Below the pieces are notes generated by a model. The model was given only the letters and a program-made list of their open reading frames with translations. It had not been told where the DNA came from and made no database searches. The position numbers were made by a program, and so were the translations under genes. This document shows positions 25,169 to 32,892 of a stretch of DNA of 42,563 nt, in pieces (position 1 is the first letter of the stretch; each line of letters opens with the position of its first letter). This DNA comes from an uncultured bacterium (GTDB taxonomy: Bacteria > Bacillota > Clostridia > Lachnospirales > Lachnospiraceae), in contig CAMSTY010000029.1 of NCBI GenBank assembly GCA_947063875.1, positions 1-42,563 of the forward strand, in the 5' to 3' direction.

Positions 25169-26443
25169 TTAATTGCCAAATGCCTGGCCAAGCTTTTCCT
25201 CATTCAGGTTTGCACCGATCACACACACCTTTCCGGTATAATCCGGCGTGCCTGTCCGAATCTCATATTCTTCCGGAACCAGGTCGAAATAATACCACTC
25301 CCCGGGATTCTCACCCGGCAGCATTCCCTTCGCCCGCAGCACATCGCCAAAACCATCGCCGTATGCCAGTTCCTCCAGAATCTCTTCCAGCGTCTTTTTA
25401 TCGCAGGCCGCCACATTCTCCAATCCCCAGCTGGAAAACACCTCGTCCGCATGGTGATCGTGATGGTGGTGATCATGTCCCTCATGATGGCTGTGATCGT
25501 GATCGTGCCCATGCTCCTCATGATGGCCGTGGTCGTGATCGTGCCCATGCTCCTCATGATGGCTGTGGTCGTGGTCGTGCCCATGTTCCTCATGATGGCT
25601 GTGGTCGTGCCCATGTTCCTCATGATGGCCGTGGTCGTGATCGTGCCCATGCTCCTCATGATGGCCGTGGTCGTGATCGTGCCCATGCTCCTCATGATGG
25701 CTGTGGTCGTGGTCGTGCCCATGTTCCTCATGATGGCTGTGATCGTGGTCATGGCATCCGCACCCGCAGCTGTCCCCGTGATGGTGATGATGGTGCTTCT
25801 CATACTCCTCCCTGGCCTGCGCCAGCAGATCCTCCATCATCGTGTCCGGTTTCTCTATCAGTTCCAGCAGCTGCGCTCCTTCCAGCTGCTCGATCGGAGT
25901 CGTCACAATCGTGGCCGCGCTATTGTGCTCACGCAGCATATCCGCCGCCTTCTTCACCTTGCCTTTCTCTGTTACATCCGTGCGGCTCAGCACAATGGTC
26001 CCCGCATTTTCCACTTGATTGTTAAAAAATTCACCGAAGTTTTTCATATACATCCGGCATTTATTGGCATCCACCACCGTGACGGCGCTGTTTAGCCGGA
26101 CTTCCAGATTCTTCGCCACATTCCGCACCGCATTCATCACATCAGAAAGCTTTCCCACGCCGGAAGGCTCAATAATCACCCGGTCCGGATGGTACTTTGT
26201 CAGAACCTCCTCCAGCGATTTCCCGAAGTCCCCCACCAGGGAGCAGCAGATACATCCGGAGTTCATCTCCCGGATCTCGATTCCCGAATCCTTCAGGAAT
26301 CCTCCGTCAATGCCGATCTCGCCAAATTCGTTTTCAATCAGCACCACCTGTTCGCCCGCAATCGCCTCCTTCAGGAGCTTTTTGATAAATGTCGTCTTGC
26401 CGGCTCCCAGAAAACCTGAAATAATATCAATCTTTGTCATCAT
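25169..26443 (-). CDS. COG0523 metallochaperone GTPase with a very long His-rich region
   Basis: 424 residues. GTPase features are the P-loop SGFLGAGKTTF (9-19), NEFGE and the metal site CICC (64-67), with EPSGV and SRTDV further on. Between about 212 and 330 lies a His/Asp/Glu-rich insert made of about eight 12-residue repeats (HDHDHSHHEEHG-type), preceded by six His and CGCGC. After it the CobW C-terminal domain follows. The insert can hold many Zn, Ni or Co ions. The family delivers metals to client enzymes, often when zinc is scarce. It sits 16 bases after a DtxR-type regulator gene and before the fused GTPase. Confidence 0.9.
   Translation of the reverse strand: MMTKIDIISGFLGAGKTTFIKKLLKEAIAGEQVVLIENEFGEIGIDGGFLKDSGIEIREMNSGCICCSLVGDFGKSLEEVLTKYHPDRVIIEPSGVGKLSDVMNAVRNVAKNLEVRLNSAVTVVDANKCRMYMKNFGEFFNNQVENAGTIVLSRTDVTEKGKVKKAADMLREHNSAATIVTTPIEQLEGAQLLELIEKPDTMMEDLLAQAREEYEKHHHHHHGDSCGCGCHDHDHSHHEEHGHDHDHSHHEEHGHDHDHGHHEEHGHDHDHGHHEEHGHDHSHHEEHGHDHDHSHHEEHGHDHDHGHHEEHGHDHDHSHHEGHDHHHHDHHADEVFSSWGLENVAACDKKTLEEILEELAYGDGFGDVLRAKGMLPGENPGEWYYFDLVPEEYEIRTGTPDYTGKVCVIGANLNEEKLGQAFGN
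25478..25755. repeat. 36-bp coding minisatellite
   Basis: About eight in-frame tandem copies of a 36-base unit (TCATGATGGCCGTGGTCGTG-type) code for the His-rich insert of the COG0523 protein. One copy is 6 bases shorter and keeps the frame. Third-position variants (ATC/GTC, GGC/GCT) spread through the array suggest repeated duplication and gene conversion. Copy number is likely to vary between strains. Confidence 0.9.
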
Positions 26444-26459
26444 CTTCTACCTTCTTTCT

Positions 26460-26837
26460 TTAAACTTCCGCCCGGCAGCGTCCTTCCATAAAACGCCGGA
26501 TTCCATCCACCACTTCCTGGTCCAGGATGTGTTCCATACGGCAGGCATTCTCCTCTGCCAGCTGATCTGGCACCCCGGCTACCTCTGTTAAGAACGCAGT
26601 CAAAAGCCGGTGTCTCCCATAAATCTCCTCTGCTTTTGCCCTCCCGCTCTCCGTCAGCAGAATCTCCCCCGACGGTTCCATAACAATATAGCCATTCTCC
26701 CGCAGGATGCCCATGGCACGGCTGACGCTGGGTTTGCTAAAATTCAGTTCCCGCGCGACATCAATGGAACGCACGGAACCTTTTTTTTCTTTGATCACTA
26801 ATATCGTCTCCAGATAATTTTCGCCTGATTCGTGCAT
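26460..26837 (-). CDS. DtxR/MntR-family metal-dependent regulator
   Basis: 125 residues from the ATG at 26837 (MHESGENYLETILVI), which has GAGGAGGG 6 bases upstream and the standard family start; a longer frame to 26882 is less likely. The N-terminal winged helix (about 8-65) has VRSIDVARELNFSKPSVSRAMGILRENGYI, and the dimer and metal domain (about 66-125) has GRHRLLTAFL and CRMEHILDQEV with the Cys, Glu and His ligands. The SH3 domain of DtxR is absent, as in MntR. It probably senses Fe or Mn and may bind the TTAGCA palindromes noted elsewhere. First gene of a three-gene operon with the COG0523 proteins. Confidence 0.88.
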   Translation of the reverse strand: MHESGENYLETILVIKEKKGSVRSIDVARELNFSKPSVSRAMGILRENGYIVMEPSGEILLTESGRAKAEEIYGRHRLLTAFLTEVAGVPDQLAEENACRMEHILDQEVVDGIRRFMEGRCRAEV

Positions 26838-26965
26838 AACATCCCTCCTCATATCTTCGGCATCCCCATTACTCCTTATCATATACGAAATTCCCCTTTC
26901 CGTCCACCCTTTTCACCTCTAAATTTTTCCCATTGTTCCTTTCCCGCAGCATACCTTACTACGAA

Positions 26966-27020
26966 AGCAAAAAACGGATGAGGGAAAACTTCCCTGCCGA
27001 AAGTTCTCCCCCATCCGTTT
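26966..27020 (-). terminator. Intrinsic terminator after the Fur-like gene
   Basis: Arms 26972-26991 and 27001-27020 pair over about 20 bases (AAACGGATG with CATCCGTTT, some G-U pairs). On the minus strand six T residues follow. It ends the feoAAB-fur unit. Confidence 0.8.
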
Positions 27021-27077
27021 CTTTCATAGATCCTCCCCGGAGCGCGTCTTATTTTTCCTCTCCGTGTCCTTATCCCT

Positions 27078-27347
27078 TCAGGCGCCTGCAGCCAGCGCCT
27101 CATAATCAATTCGGTACATATTCTTCCGCTGGATTAAGCCTGCCTCCTCCAGTGTTTTTACCAGCCGGTACACCGTTGCCATGCCAATGGAAGAATCCAC
27201 CTTGCTTGCCTGGTAATAAATCTCTTTGCAGCTGCTGCACTCATCCTGCAGGATAATGTCAATCAACAGCTGACGCTGGTTGGTGATCCGGCAGCCATTC
27301 TTTCTCAGTTCTTCAATAATATAACCCTTCTTACTCTCCAACGACAT
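27078..27347 (-). CDS. Short Fur-like regulator, DNA-binding domain only
   Basis: 89 residues from the ATG at 27347 with AAAGGAG upstream. It matches the N-terminal winged helix of Fur proteins (NGCRITNQRQLLIDIILQDE, then SSIGMATVYRLVKTLEEAGLI). The C-terminal metal-binding and dimerisation domain is missing; normal Fur has about 140-150 residues. A terminator follows 58 bases on and I see no continued frame, so this is not a simple frameshift. It has Cys residues in DECSSCKE that might bind metal. It may be an iron-linked repressor of an unusual small type or an antagonist of full-length Fur. It follows feoB2 by 93 bases. Confidence 0.8.
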   Translation of the reverse strand: MSLESKKGYIIEELRKNGCRITNQRQLLIDIILQDECSSCKEIYYQASKVDSSIGMATVYRLVKTLEEAGLIQRKNMYRIDYEALAAGA

Positions 27348-27440
27348 ACACAAACTCCTTTCCCGCCGGAGTGCCGCTTCCCTTTCGGCCAATCCCGCCA
27401 GATATCAAAGCGCTCTCAAACGGATTCAAATTCACAAGGC

Positions 27441-29489
27441 TTAAAAAATCATATTGCCCACAACATTGATCAGCAACGCTACCACATAGGCTGTCAGCAT
27501 CTGAAACCCTACCGCACGCAATGTCCATTTCCAGGAACCCATCTCCCTGCGGATGGCTCCGACTGCCGCAAAGCACGGCATGCAAAGCAGGTTAAAGGCC
27601 ATGTATGAATATGCAGATACCTTGTTAAATACCTCGCCGATAGCCGGAAGTCCCTCTTCTCCTGCCATAACTGCTTCCACCACTTCGTCACTGACGCCTC
27701 CAAACAGCTGCCCGAAGGTGGCCACGATGTTCTCCTTGGCAATCCATCCGGTCACAACGCCGACAGAAGCTCTCCAGTCCGCCCAGCCAAGCGGGGCAAA
27801 GATCCATTTGATACCATTTCCGATAGTAGCCAGCAGGCTTTCTTCCATGTCGCACATGCCGCTGAAGTTAAAACTTGACAGAAACCAGATCAAAACCGTG
27901 GAAGCAAAAATCACGGTACCGGCTTTGATGGCAAATCCTTTTACTTTCTCCCACGCATGAATTAACACGCTTTTCAATGTCGGCACACGATACTGCGGCA
28001 ATTCCATAATAAAATTGGAGGTGTCGCTCTTAAATGCGAACTTATTCAAAAGCAGCGCGCCGATGATCGCCACCACGATCCCCAGCATATATACCGAAAA
28101 TACAATCACCGTATGATTTCCCTCTGCAAACAAAGTCGCCGCAAACATGGCATAAATCGGTAATTTTGCACCACAGGACATAAACGGGGTAATCATCATC
28201 GTAATCTTTCGGTCCTTATCGCTTTCCAGTGTCCGGGAAGCCATCAGAGCCGGTACCGAACATCCAAACCCCATCAGCATCGGAATAAAAGAACGTCCGC
28301 TCAGTCCGAAATGGCGGAAGATCCGGTCCATCACAAAGGCCACACGTGCCATATAACCGCTGTCCTCAAGGAAAGATAACAGCAAAAACAGCACCAGTAC
28401 CAGCGGCAGGAAACCGGCTACCGCCCCGACTCCGTCCAGGCAGCTTGACACCAGGCCCACTGCCCACTCAGAAGCGCCTACGCCTTCCACTGCGCCTACA
28501 ACCGCATCCGTCAGCAGTCCCCAGACGCTTTCCACAATGCCCGCCAGCCATACGCCCGGACTTGGCAGCCCTTCAATAAACAGAAAATTCTCGCTGAACG
28601 TACAGGCAAACATCACATACATTACTGCTGCAAAAATCGGCAACGCCAGAATCCGGTTGGTAAGAACCTTATCCATTTTATCCGACTTGGTTTCCACATG
28701 CCCGCGATGCGCCTTGCGCACACATTCTTTGACAATTTTTCCTATGTATTGATAACGGTAATCGGCAATCTTCGCCTCTGCGTCTCCCCCGGCATTCTTA
28801 TTGGCAGACTCCACCAGTTTTCTAATGGAATCCATTTTTGCCGAATCGATGGTTTTTGCCACCACCTCGTCATTCTCCACCAGCTTGATCGCCTTCCACC
28901 AGCTTTCATCCGGATCGCTTCCTCTCAGCAGGTCGGCAATCCCGGCGATGACATTCTCCAGTTCGTCATCAAATAACTGCACCCGCTCCGATTTCTGATG
29001 ATTCCTGGCGGTCTCAATGGCTGCTTCCATCAACTCTGCCAGGCCCTTACCGCTTCTGGCCACAATCGGCACCACCGGCACGCCCAGTTCTTCTGACAGC
29101 TTTTTACAGTCAATCTTATCCCCGCGCGCCTCCACCTCGTCCATCATATTCAGGGCGATCACCATCGGAATCCGGGTCTCCATAATCTGCAGGGACAGAT
29201 ACAGGTTCCGCTCAATGCTGGTGCCGTCCACAATATCGATCACCGCATCCGGCTTATCCTTTACAATGTAATCCCGCGCCACGATCTCTTCTGCCGAGTA
29301 CGGAGACAGGGAATACGTACCTGGAAGGTCCAGGATTACTACTTCCTTGTTCTTTTTGTAAACTCCGTCCTTTTTATCTACGGTAACACCGGGCCAGTTT
29401 CCTACATGCTGTTTGGAACCCGTCAATTCGTTAAATAATGTTGTCTTGCCGCAGTTTGGATTCCCTGCCAGTGCAATTGTCATGCTCAT
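27441..29489 (-). CDS. feoB: Ferrous iron transport protein B (second copy)
   Basis: 682 residues, with AGGAGA 9 bases before the ATG. G-protein motifs are GNPNCGKTT (G1), DLPG (G3) and NMMD (G4); membrane Gate motifs include GCSVPALMA and SCGAKLPIY, and MPCFAAVGA near the C-terminus. It is clearly diverged from feoB1 and so is a paralogue rather than a recent copy. It imports Fe(II). It follows two feoA-type genes, and between them is a 157-base gap holding a small hairpin and a DtxR-like palindrome, so it may have its own promoter or attenuation. Confidence 0.95.
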   Translation of the reverse strand: MSMTIALAGNPNCGKTTLFNELTGSKQHVGNWPGVTVDKKDGVYKKNKEVVILDLPGTYSLSPYSAEEIVARDYIVKDKPDAVIDIVDGTSIERNLYLSLQIMETRIPMVIALNMMDEVEARGDKIDCKKLSEELGVPVVPIVARSGKGLAELMEAAIETARNHQKSERVQLFDDELENVIAGIADLLRGSDPDESWWKAIKLVENDEVVAKTIDSAKMDSIRKLVESANKNAGGDAEAKIADYRYQYIGKIVKECVRKAHRGHVETKSDKMDKVLTNRILALPIFAAVMYVMFACTFSENFLFIEGLPSPGVWLAGIVESVWGLLTDAVVGAVEGVGASEWAVGLVSSCLDGVGAVAGFLPLVLVLFLLLSFLEDSGYMARVAFVMDRIFRHFGLSGRSFIPMLMGFGCSVPALMASRTLESDKDRKITMMITPFMSCGAKLPIYAMFAATLFAEGNHTVIVFSVYMLGIVVAIIGALLLNKFAFKSDTSNFIMELPQYRVPTLKSVLIHAWEKVKGFAIKAGTVIFASTVLIWFLSSFNFSGMCDMEESLLATIGNGIKWIFAPLGWADWRASVGVVTGWIAKENIVATFGQLFGGVSDEVVEAVMAGEEGLPAIGEVFNKVSAYSYMAFNLLCMPCFAAVGAIRREMGSWKWTLRAVGFQMLTAYVVALLINVVGNMIF

Positions 29490-29605
29490 AACTTATTTTC
29501 TCCTCTTGTTTTCTTCTCTTCCTCGGACAGCCGCGCTTTCCCTTTCCGGCCGCCTCTCCCCCGATATCCCTCCCCTGCGTGTCAGCAGGAAAAACTGGTT
29601 CGGGA

Positions 29606-29619
29606 TTAGCAATTGCTAA
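29606..29619. promoter_or_regulatory. Palindrome TTAGCAATTGCTAA before feoB2, DtxR-type site candidate
   Basis: A perfect 14-base palindrome between the feoA gene and feoB2. It differs by one base from the 14-mer at 38760-38773. The TTAG...CTAA outline resembles operators of DtxR-family regulators, and a gene for one lies 3 kb away. The link is inference. Confidence 0.45.
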
Positions 29620-29627
29620 CTCATTCC

Positions 29628-29646
29628 CAAAACAGCAAACTGCTGT
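29628..29646 (-). terminator. Small hairpin right after feoA2
   Basis: ACAGCA and TGCTGT form a 6-bp stem with a 3-base loop directly after the stop codon, followed by TTTT on the minus strand. A weak terminator or attenuator between feoA and feoB2. Confidence 0.4.
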
Positions 29647-29865
29647 CTATTTCATTTCAATCTCCTGCGCTTCTTCTTTGCGAAGGCTCAGTTCATACCC
29701 TCTGACGTTGACCTCAATGGGATCGCCTAACGGAGCCACTTTGACTACCTTGATCTCCACCCCCGGCGTAATCCCCATATCCATGATTCTTCGTTTCATG
29801 GAACCTGTCGTAGCGATGGAAACCACAACCCCCTGCTGTCCTGGCTTTAAATCTCTTAATGTCAT
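29647..29865 (-). CDS. feoA: FeoA family protein (second copy)
   Basis: 72 residues from the ATG at 29865 (MTLRDLKPGQQGVVV), with GGGAGGA upstream; a longer frame to 29922 lacks the family start. A single SH3-like FeoA domain: KRRIMDMGITPGVEIKVVKVAPLGDPIEV and ending in GYELSLRKEEAQEI. It assists FeoB. It lies 22 bases after another feoA gene, so this operon has two FeoA proteins, common in Clostridia. Confidence 0.92.
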   Translation of the reverse strand: MTLRDLKPGQQGVVVSIATTGSMKRRIMDMGITPGVEIKVVKVAPLGDPIEVNVRGYELSLRKEEAQEIEMK

Positions 29866-29887
29866 CTCGTTCCTCCCTGACCCATGC

Positions 29888-30103
29888 CTAATCCGCCACC
29901 ATGATCCGGTTTGCCAGCGCACGGTTTAAGGCAATCTTCACGCCCTTTACCATCAGAATCATCCCGCTCGCATTTTCGCCTACAACACGAACCTTCTCTC
30001 CACGGATAAATCCCAGGTCCTGCAGATGGCGCTTCATCTCCTCCTGCCCCCGGAACTCTGTAATCATTCTCGTGTCACCCTGCTCCATCATCGATAACGG
30101 CAT
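29888..30103 (-). CDS. feoA: FeoA family protein (third copy)
   Basis: 71 residues from the ATG at 30103; AAGGA lies about 10 bases upstream, and a GTG at 30112 would be too close to it. FeoA domain: MKRHLQDLGFIRGEKVRVVGENASGMILMVKGVKIALNRALANRIMV. It is the first gene of the feoA-feoA-feoB2-fur unit. The 100 bases upstream carry two or three Fur-box-like sites. Confidence 0.92.
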   Translation of the reverse strand: MPLSMMEQGDTRMITEFRGQEEMKRHLQDLGFIRGEKVRVVGENASGMILMVKGVKIALNRALANRIMVAD

Positions 30104-30139
30104 AAGACACACTTCCTTTCTGCGTAAATATGTTCTTTT

Positions 30140-30169
30140 TGAAACTGATTATCATTTTCGTGATTATCA
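30140..30169. promoter_or_regulatory. Fur box-like sites proximal to feoA3
   Basis: TGAAACTGATTATCA at 30140-30154 matches the 15-base Fur box TGATAATNATTATCA at all but two of the defined positions. A second ATTATCA half site follows at 30163-30169. Both lie within 70 bases of the feoA start. Confidence 0.55.
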
Positions 30170-30200
30170 TACGCTAATCTGTGGAAAAAGTCAAGATTTC

Positions 30201-30223
30201 TTATTGAGAAAAATTCTCATTAT
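30201..30223. promoter_or_regulatory. Fur-type operator distal to feoA3
   Basis: TTATTGAGAA (30201-30210) and TTCTCATTAT (30214-30223) around AAA form an inverted repeat (inner eight bases perfect). It is the third copy of the motif found at 19066 and 21717. Confidence 0.6.
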
Positions 30224-30224
30224 C

Positions 30225-30257
30225 AAAAAAGAAGACGGTGCACCGCAGGCTACCGTC
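30225..30257 (-). terminator. Intrinsic terminator after the AEC pseudogene
   Basis: On the minus strand GACGGT and ACCGTC form a 6-bp stem followed by TTC and six T residues, just beyond the pseudogene stop. Confidence 0.6.
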
Positions 30258-30838
30258 CTATATCAGCCATCCGCCCAGAAAGATTACCACCGGAATCGTC
30301 ACCAGCGACAGTAACGTCGAGGGCACAAAAAGTTCGGATGCGTAATTGCTGTCCTTATTATACTGAAGCGCAAACTAGTGTGCTGACTCATTTACTTTCA
30401 GCCAGATGACGCAGAATGAATTTTCAGTCTGCAAGGCGGCGGGGGGAGGCGATGCGGTGGCATCGTTGACCGACAACAACGCAGCAGATGGAAATTCAGG
30501 CAAGTCATTTGGCGAAATGTAAATAGGTCAGTACACTTGGTTCCCATCGCCCCGGAGGGACAGGCAGTCGCCGCCAGGATCGTCATTCGATAAATCCGTT
30601 CGACCGGTATCCAAGGCAGGAAAATTGCGCTTATCGCCGGAACCAGCAAAACTTTCAGGAAAATCACCCGGTATACCCGCGGATTTCCATGCGCCTTTTT
30701 CAGATCGCTCTCTGCCAGGTTGCAGTCCGCCACCGGCATCGCCACCGGCGCGTCCATGGCCGCTGCCATATTCATGGTGTTTGCAGCAGCCCCTGGCACG
30801 CAATTCTTATTCTGTTCTCCCAGGCCAGCACGAACCAA
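30258..30838 (-). pseudogene. AEC-family transporter remnant, split by a MITE-like insertion
   Basis: Two coding pieces match an auxin efflux carrier (AEC) permease. Upstream (about 30538-30760): DCNLAESDLKK, VYRVIFLKVLLVP and TILAATACPSGAMGT. Downstream (30258-30376): FALQYNKDSNYASELF and STLLSLVTIPVVIFLGG with a natural stop. They are parted by a 161-base insertion, and taking that out rejoins GAMGT-K-FALQ in frame. The N-terminal half of the transporter (about 200 residues) is also gone. AEC proteins export organic acids or malonate-type compounds. The gene is dead. Confidence 0.75.
30377..30537. mobile_element. 161-bp MITE-like element with long imperfect terminal repeats
   Basis: The ends AGTGTGCTGAC (left) and GTCAGTACACT (right) begin inverted repeats that stay about 80% identical over roughly 50 bases (with ATTTAC, GCCA-ATGAC, TGAATTT and TCTGC blocks in both). 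The middle is GC-rich. It codes for nothing. It sits inside the AEC gene. A target duplication cannot be made out with certainty. Confidence 0.7.
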
Positions 30839-31038
30839 GATTTCGTTTATTTTTTGTCAATTTGCTCTTTGTCACTTTTATAATTTGACAATTTCGTTTC
30901 GAGAAATAATTTAGCATTTTCTATATTTTTGTAACTTTTTTGTTTGTATTTTTTATCATTATCCGACAATTTTTCTCATTATTGTTAGCATAAATGTCAA
31001 TAGCTTTTTTATTAATAACCGATTATAATATCTATGGC

Positions 31039-31074
31039 TGTCAATATTTTAACAAGGATGTTATTTTATTGACA
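31039..31074. promoter_or_regulatory. Inverted repeat in the leader of the YeiH gene
   Basis: TGTCAATA (31039-31046) and TATTGACA (31067-31074) are perfect inverted repeats 20 bases apart, between a TATAAT (31024-31029) and the AGGAGG of the next gene. It may be an operator. The region 30840-31040 is AT-rich and holds no gene. Confidence 0.35.
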
Positions 31075-31104
31075 ATACAATATTATTGATACAGGAGGGT
31101 TACT

Positions 31105-32502
31105 ATGAGTAAAAAAGCTACAACTGTCAATCCGGCTCCCGCTCATGATGATGTGGTCGTAGCCGAAAAGTTCCAGATGTCAGACATGCTGCATAAAGAA
31201 GACTGGCTTTCCATCTGGGGCGCATTCATTATCATCGCCATTGCATCCATAGGAGTGATCAGCGGCGCTTTTGCCTTTAAAGCCGGCTCCTTCGGAAAAT
31301 GGGGAGATGCAGACAGCGGGTCCTTCTTGAAGTTCTTCAACGGAAGTGAGACCTGCCTTTCTACCTGGGGCGGGATTTTGCTGACTCTGATTGCTCTGAT
31401 TGTTATCTTTGCCGTTTCCAATCAGCTTATGGGAAAAAACATTGCCAAATACGCCGTATCATTCCTGGCCTTGTTTGCTTTAACCTGCCTGGTGCGGCTG
31501 ATTTCTTCCCAGGTCACGTTCAGCAAGTATCTGGAATATGCCTTCTGGGCTTTGATTCTGGGCCTGGTTATCTCGAATCTTCTAAAAGTGCCGGACTGGC
31601 TGAAACCGGCCATTCAGACGGAATTTTACATAAAGACCGGACTGGTGCTTATGGGCGCCTCCGTACTTTTCTCCAATATCCAGAAATTCGGCCTTTACGG
31701 TTTGGGTATCGCCTGGGCGGTAACGCCGGTTGTTATCATATTTATGTGGCTTCTGGGAACAAAATACCTGAAAATGGAAAACAAGAGGATGGTAATGACG
31801 ATCGCCGCTGCCACCTCCGTCTGCGGAACTTCCGCCGCTATCGCCACAGCTGCCGCCTGCAAGGCAAAAAAGACCGACCTGACCTTTGCCGTAGGCATTT
31901 CACTGATCTTCACGGTTCTGATGATGGTCGGCATGCCGCTGTTTTGTAAAGTGGTTGCCTTAGATCCGATGGTCGGCGGGGCCTGGATCGGCGGCACGGT
32001 TGACTCTACCGGCGCCGTAGTGCTGGCAGGCAACGCCCTGGGTGAACTGGCCGGGCAGGTAGCCGCCCTGGTAAAGATGATTCAGAACATCCTGATCGGT
32101 TTTGTCGCCTTTGCCGTAGCTGTATTTTTCACCACCAAAGTAGACAAAAGCGAGAATCAGACCGTAGGCGCTTCCGAAATCTGGCATAGATTTCCCAAGT
32201 TCATCCTGGGATTTTTAGGCGCCTCCCTGTTCTTCTCCTTCGTGTTCCAGAACACCATCGGAGTGGACGCCACCGCCAAAATCCTGTCGGATATCAAAGA
32301 ATTCCAGACCTGGTGCTTCGCTCTTGCCTTCACCTGCATTGGCCTGGAGACCAACTTCAAGGAGATGGCCGATCAGTTCCAGGGCGGCAAGCCGTTTGTC
32401 CTCTACATTACCGGACAGATTTTCAATCTGGTGCTGACCTTTGTCGTGGCATGGCTGTTACTGTCCGGGCGGATTTTCCCGATTCCGAATATCACCGTCT
32501 GA
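31105..32502 (+). CDS. YeiH/UPF0324 family putative sulfate or sulfonate exporter
   Basis: 465 residues, with AGGAGG 8 bases before the ATG. About eleven membrane segments; family motifs include KTGLVLMGASVLFSNI, SVCGTSAAIATAAACKAKK and GAWIGGTVDSTGAVVLAG. An extra N-terminal part (about 1-110) with its own two or three membrane segments makes it longer than the usual 340-350 residues of YeiH. Family members are called putative sulfate exporters; the substrate is not established. It is followed by a small membrane protein gene, ending at a bidirectional terminator. Confidence 0.85.
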   Translation: MSKKATTVNPAPAHDDVVVAEKFQMSDMLHKEDWLSIWGAFIIIAIASIGVISGAFAFKAGSFGKWGDADSGSFLKFFNGSETCLSTWGGILLTLIALIVIFAVSNQLMGKNIAKYAVSFLALFALTCLVRLISSQVTFSKYLEYAFWALILGLVISNLLKVPDWLKPAIQTEFYIKTGLVLMGASVLFSNIQKFGLYGLGIAWAVTPVVIIFMWLLGTKYLKMENKRMVMTIAAATSVCGTSAAIATAAACKAKKTDLTFAVGISLIFTVLMMVGMPLFCKVVALDPMVGGAWIGGTVDSTGAVVLAGNALGELAGQVAALVKMIQNILIGFVAFAVAVFFTTKVDKSENQTVGASEIWHRFPKFILGFLGASLFFSFVFQNTIGVDATAKILSDIKEFQTWCFALAFTCIGLETNFKEMADQFQGGKPFVLYITGQIFNLVLTFVVAWLLLSGRIFPIPNITV

Positions 32503-32530
32503 TTTGTGGAAACGCAGAAAGGAAAATGTC

Positions 32531-32836
32531 ATGAAAAAAGAGACGTCACCCAGGCCGTCAACTCCCATGCGCGTGGTATGCGCCGCCGGGGTCATCCTTT
32601 TTGTAATCGCCGTTTTTGTTGCCGTTTACATGATGGCCAACAATATGGGACAGGTTCCCGGCATTGATTTCGGACCAGGGCAGTATTATTATACCGATAT
32701 CCCCGGTTGGCAGAAATATTTCCTGCCTGACCATTATGACAACCCGGTTCCCCTGGGAATCCTTATCATCCTGTTTTTCGCCTGGGGGGTTCTGATGTAT
32801 CGTTTGTGGACATACCTGGATCAGAAACTGAAATAA
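32531..32836 (+). CDS. Small membrane protein, partner of the YeiH-like exporter
   Basis: 101 residues from the ATG at 32531, with AAAGGA 8 bases upstream; a longer frame starts inside the exporter gene and is not likely. Two membrane segments (about 14-36 and 72-92) flank an outside loop rich in Tyr and Pro (GPGQYYYTDIPGWQKYF). I do not recognise a family. It lies 28 bases after the exporter gene and is surely co-transcribed, so it may be an accessory subunit. Confidence 0.75.
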   Translation: MKKETSPRPSTPMRVVCAAGVILFVIAVFVAVYMMANNMGQVPGIDFGPGQYYYTDIPGWQKYFLPDHYDNPVPLGILIILFFAWGVLMYRLWTYLDQKLK

Positions 32837-32846
32837 ACCTACAAAA

Positions 32847-32887
32847 GAATCCGGCAAAATACGCCCGCAGCGCGTTTTGCCGGATTC
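32847..32887. terminator. Bidirectional terminator
   Basis: A perfect 13-bp stem (GAATCCGGCAAAA with TTTTGCCGGATTC) with a 15-base loop between the convergent exporter and trkA-type genes. Confidence 0.85.
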
Positions 32888-32892
32888 CTTTA

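Noticed and set aside
25478..25755. CRISPR-like array
   Set aside because: Units are adjacent with no spacers and are in frame within a gene.
25030..26095. Long open frames on the plus strand and in another minus frame over the His-rich repeats
   Set aside because: They are shadows of the 36-base repeat, giving only low-complexity translations without a start signal.
30398..30838. 146-codon minus-strand ORF as a real gene
   Set aside because: Its first part is the AEC remnant and its last part reads into the MITE-like insertion; it is an accident of both.
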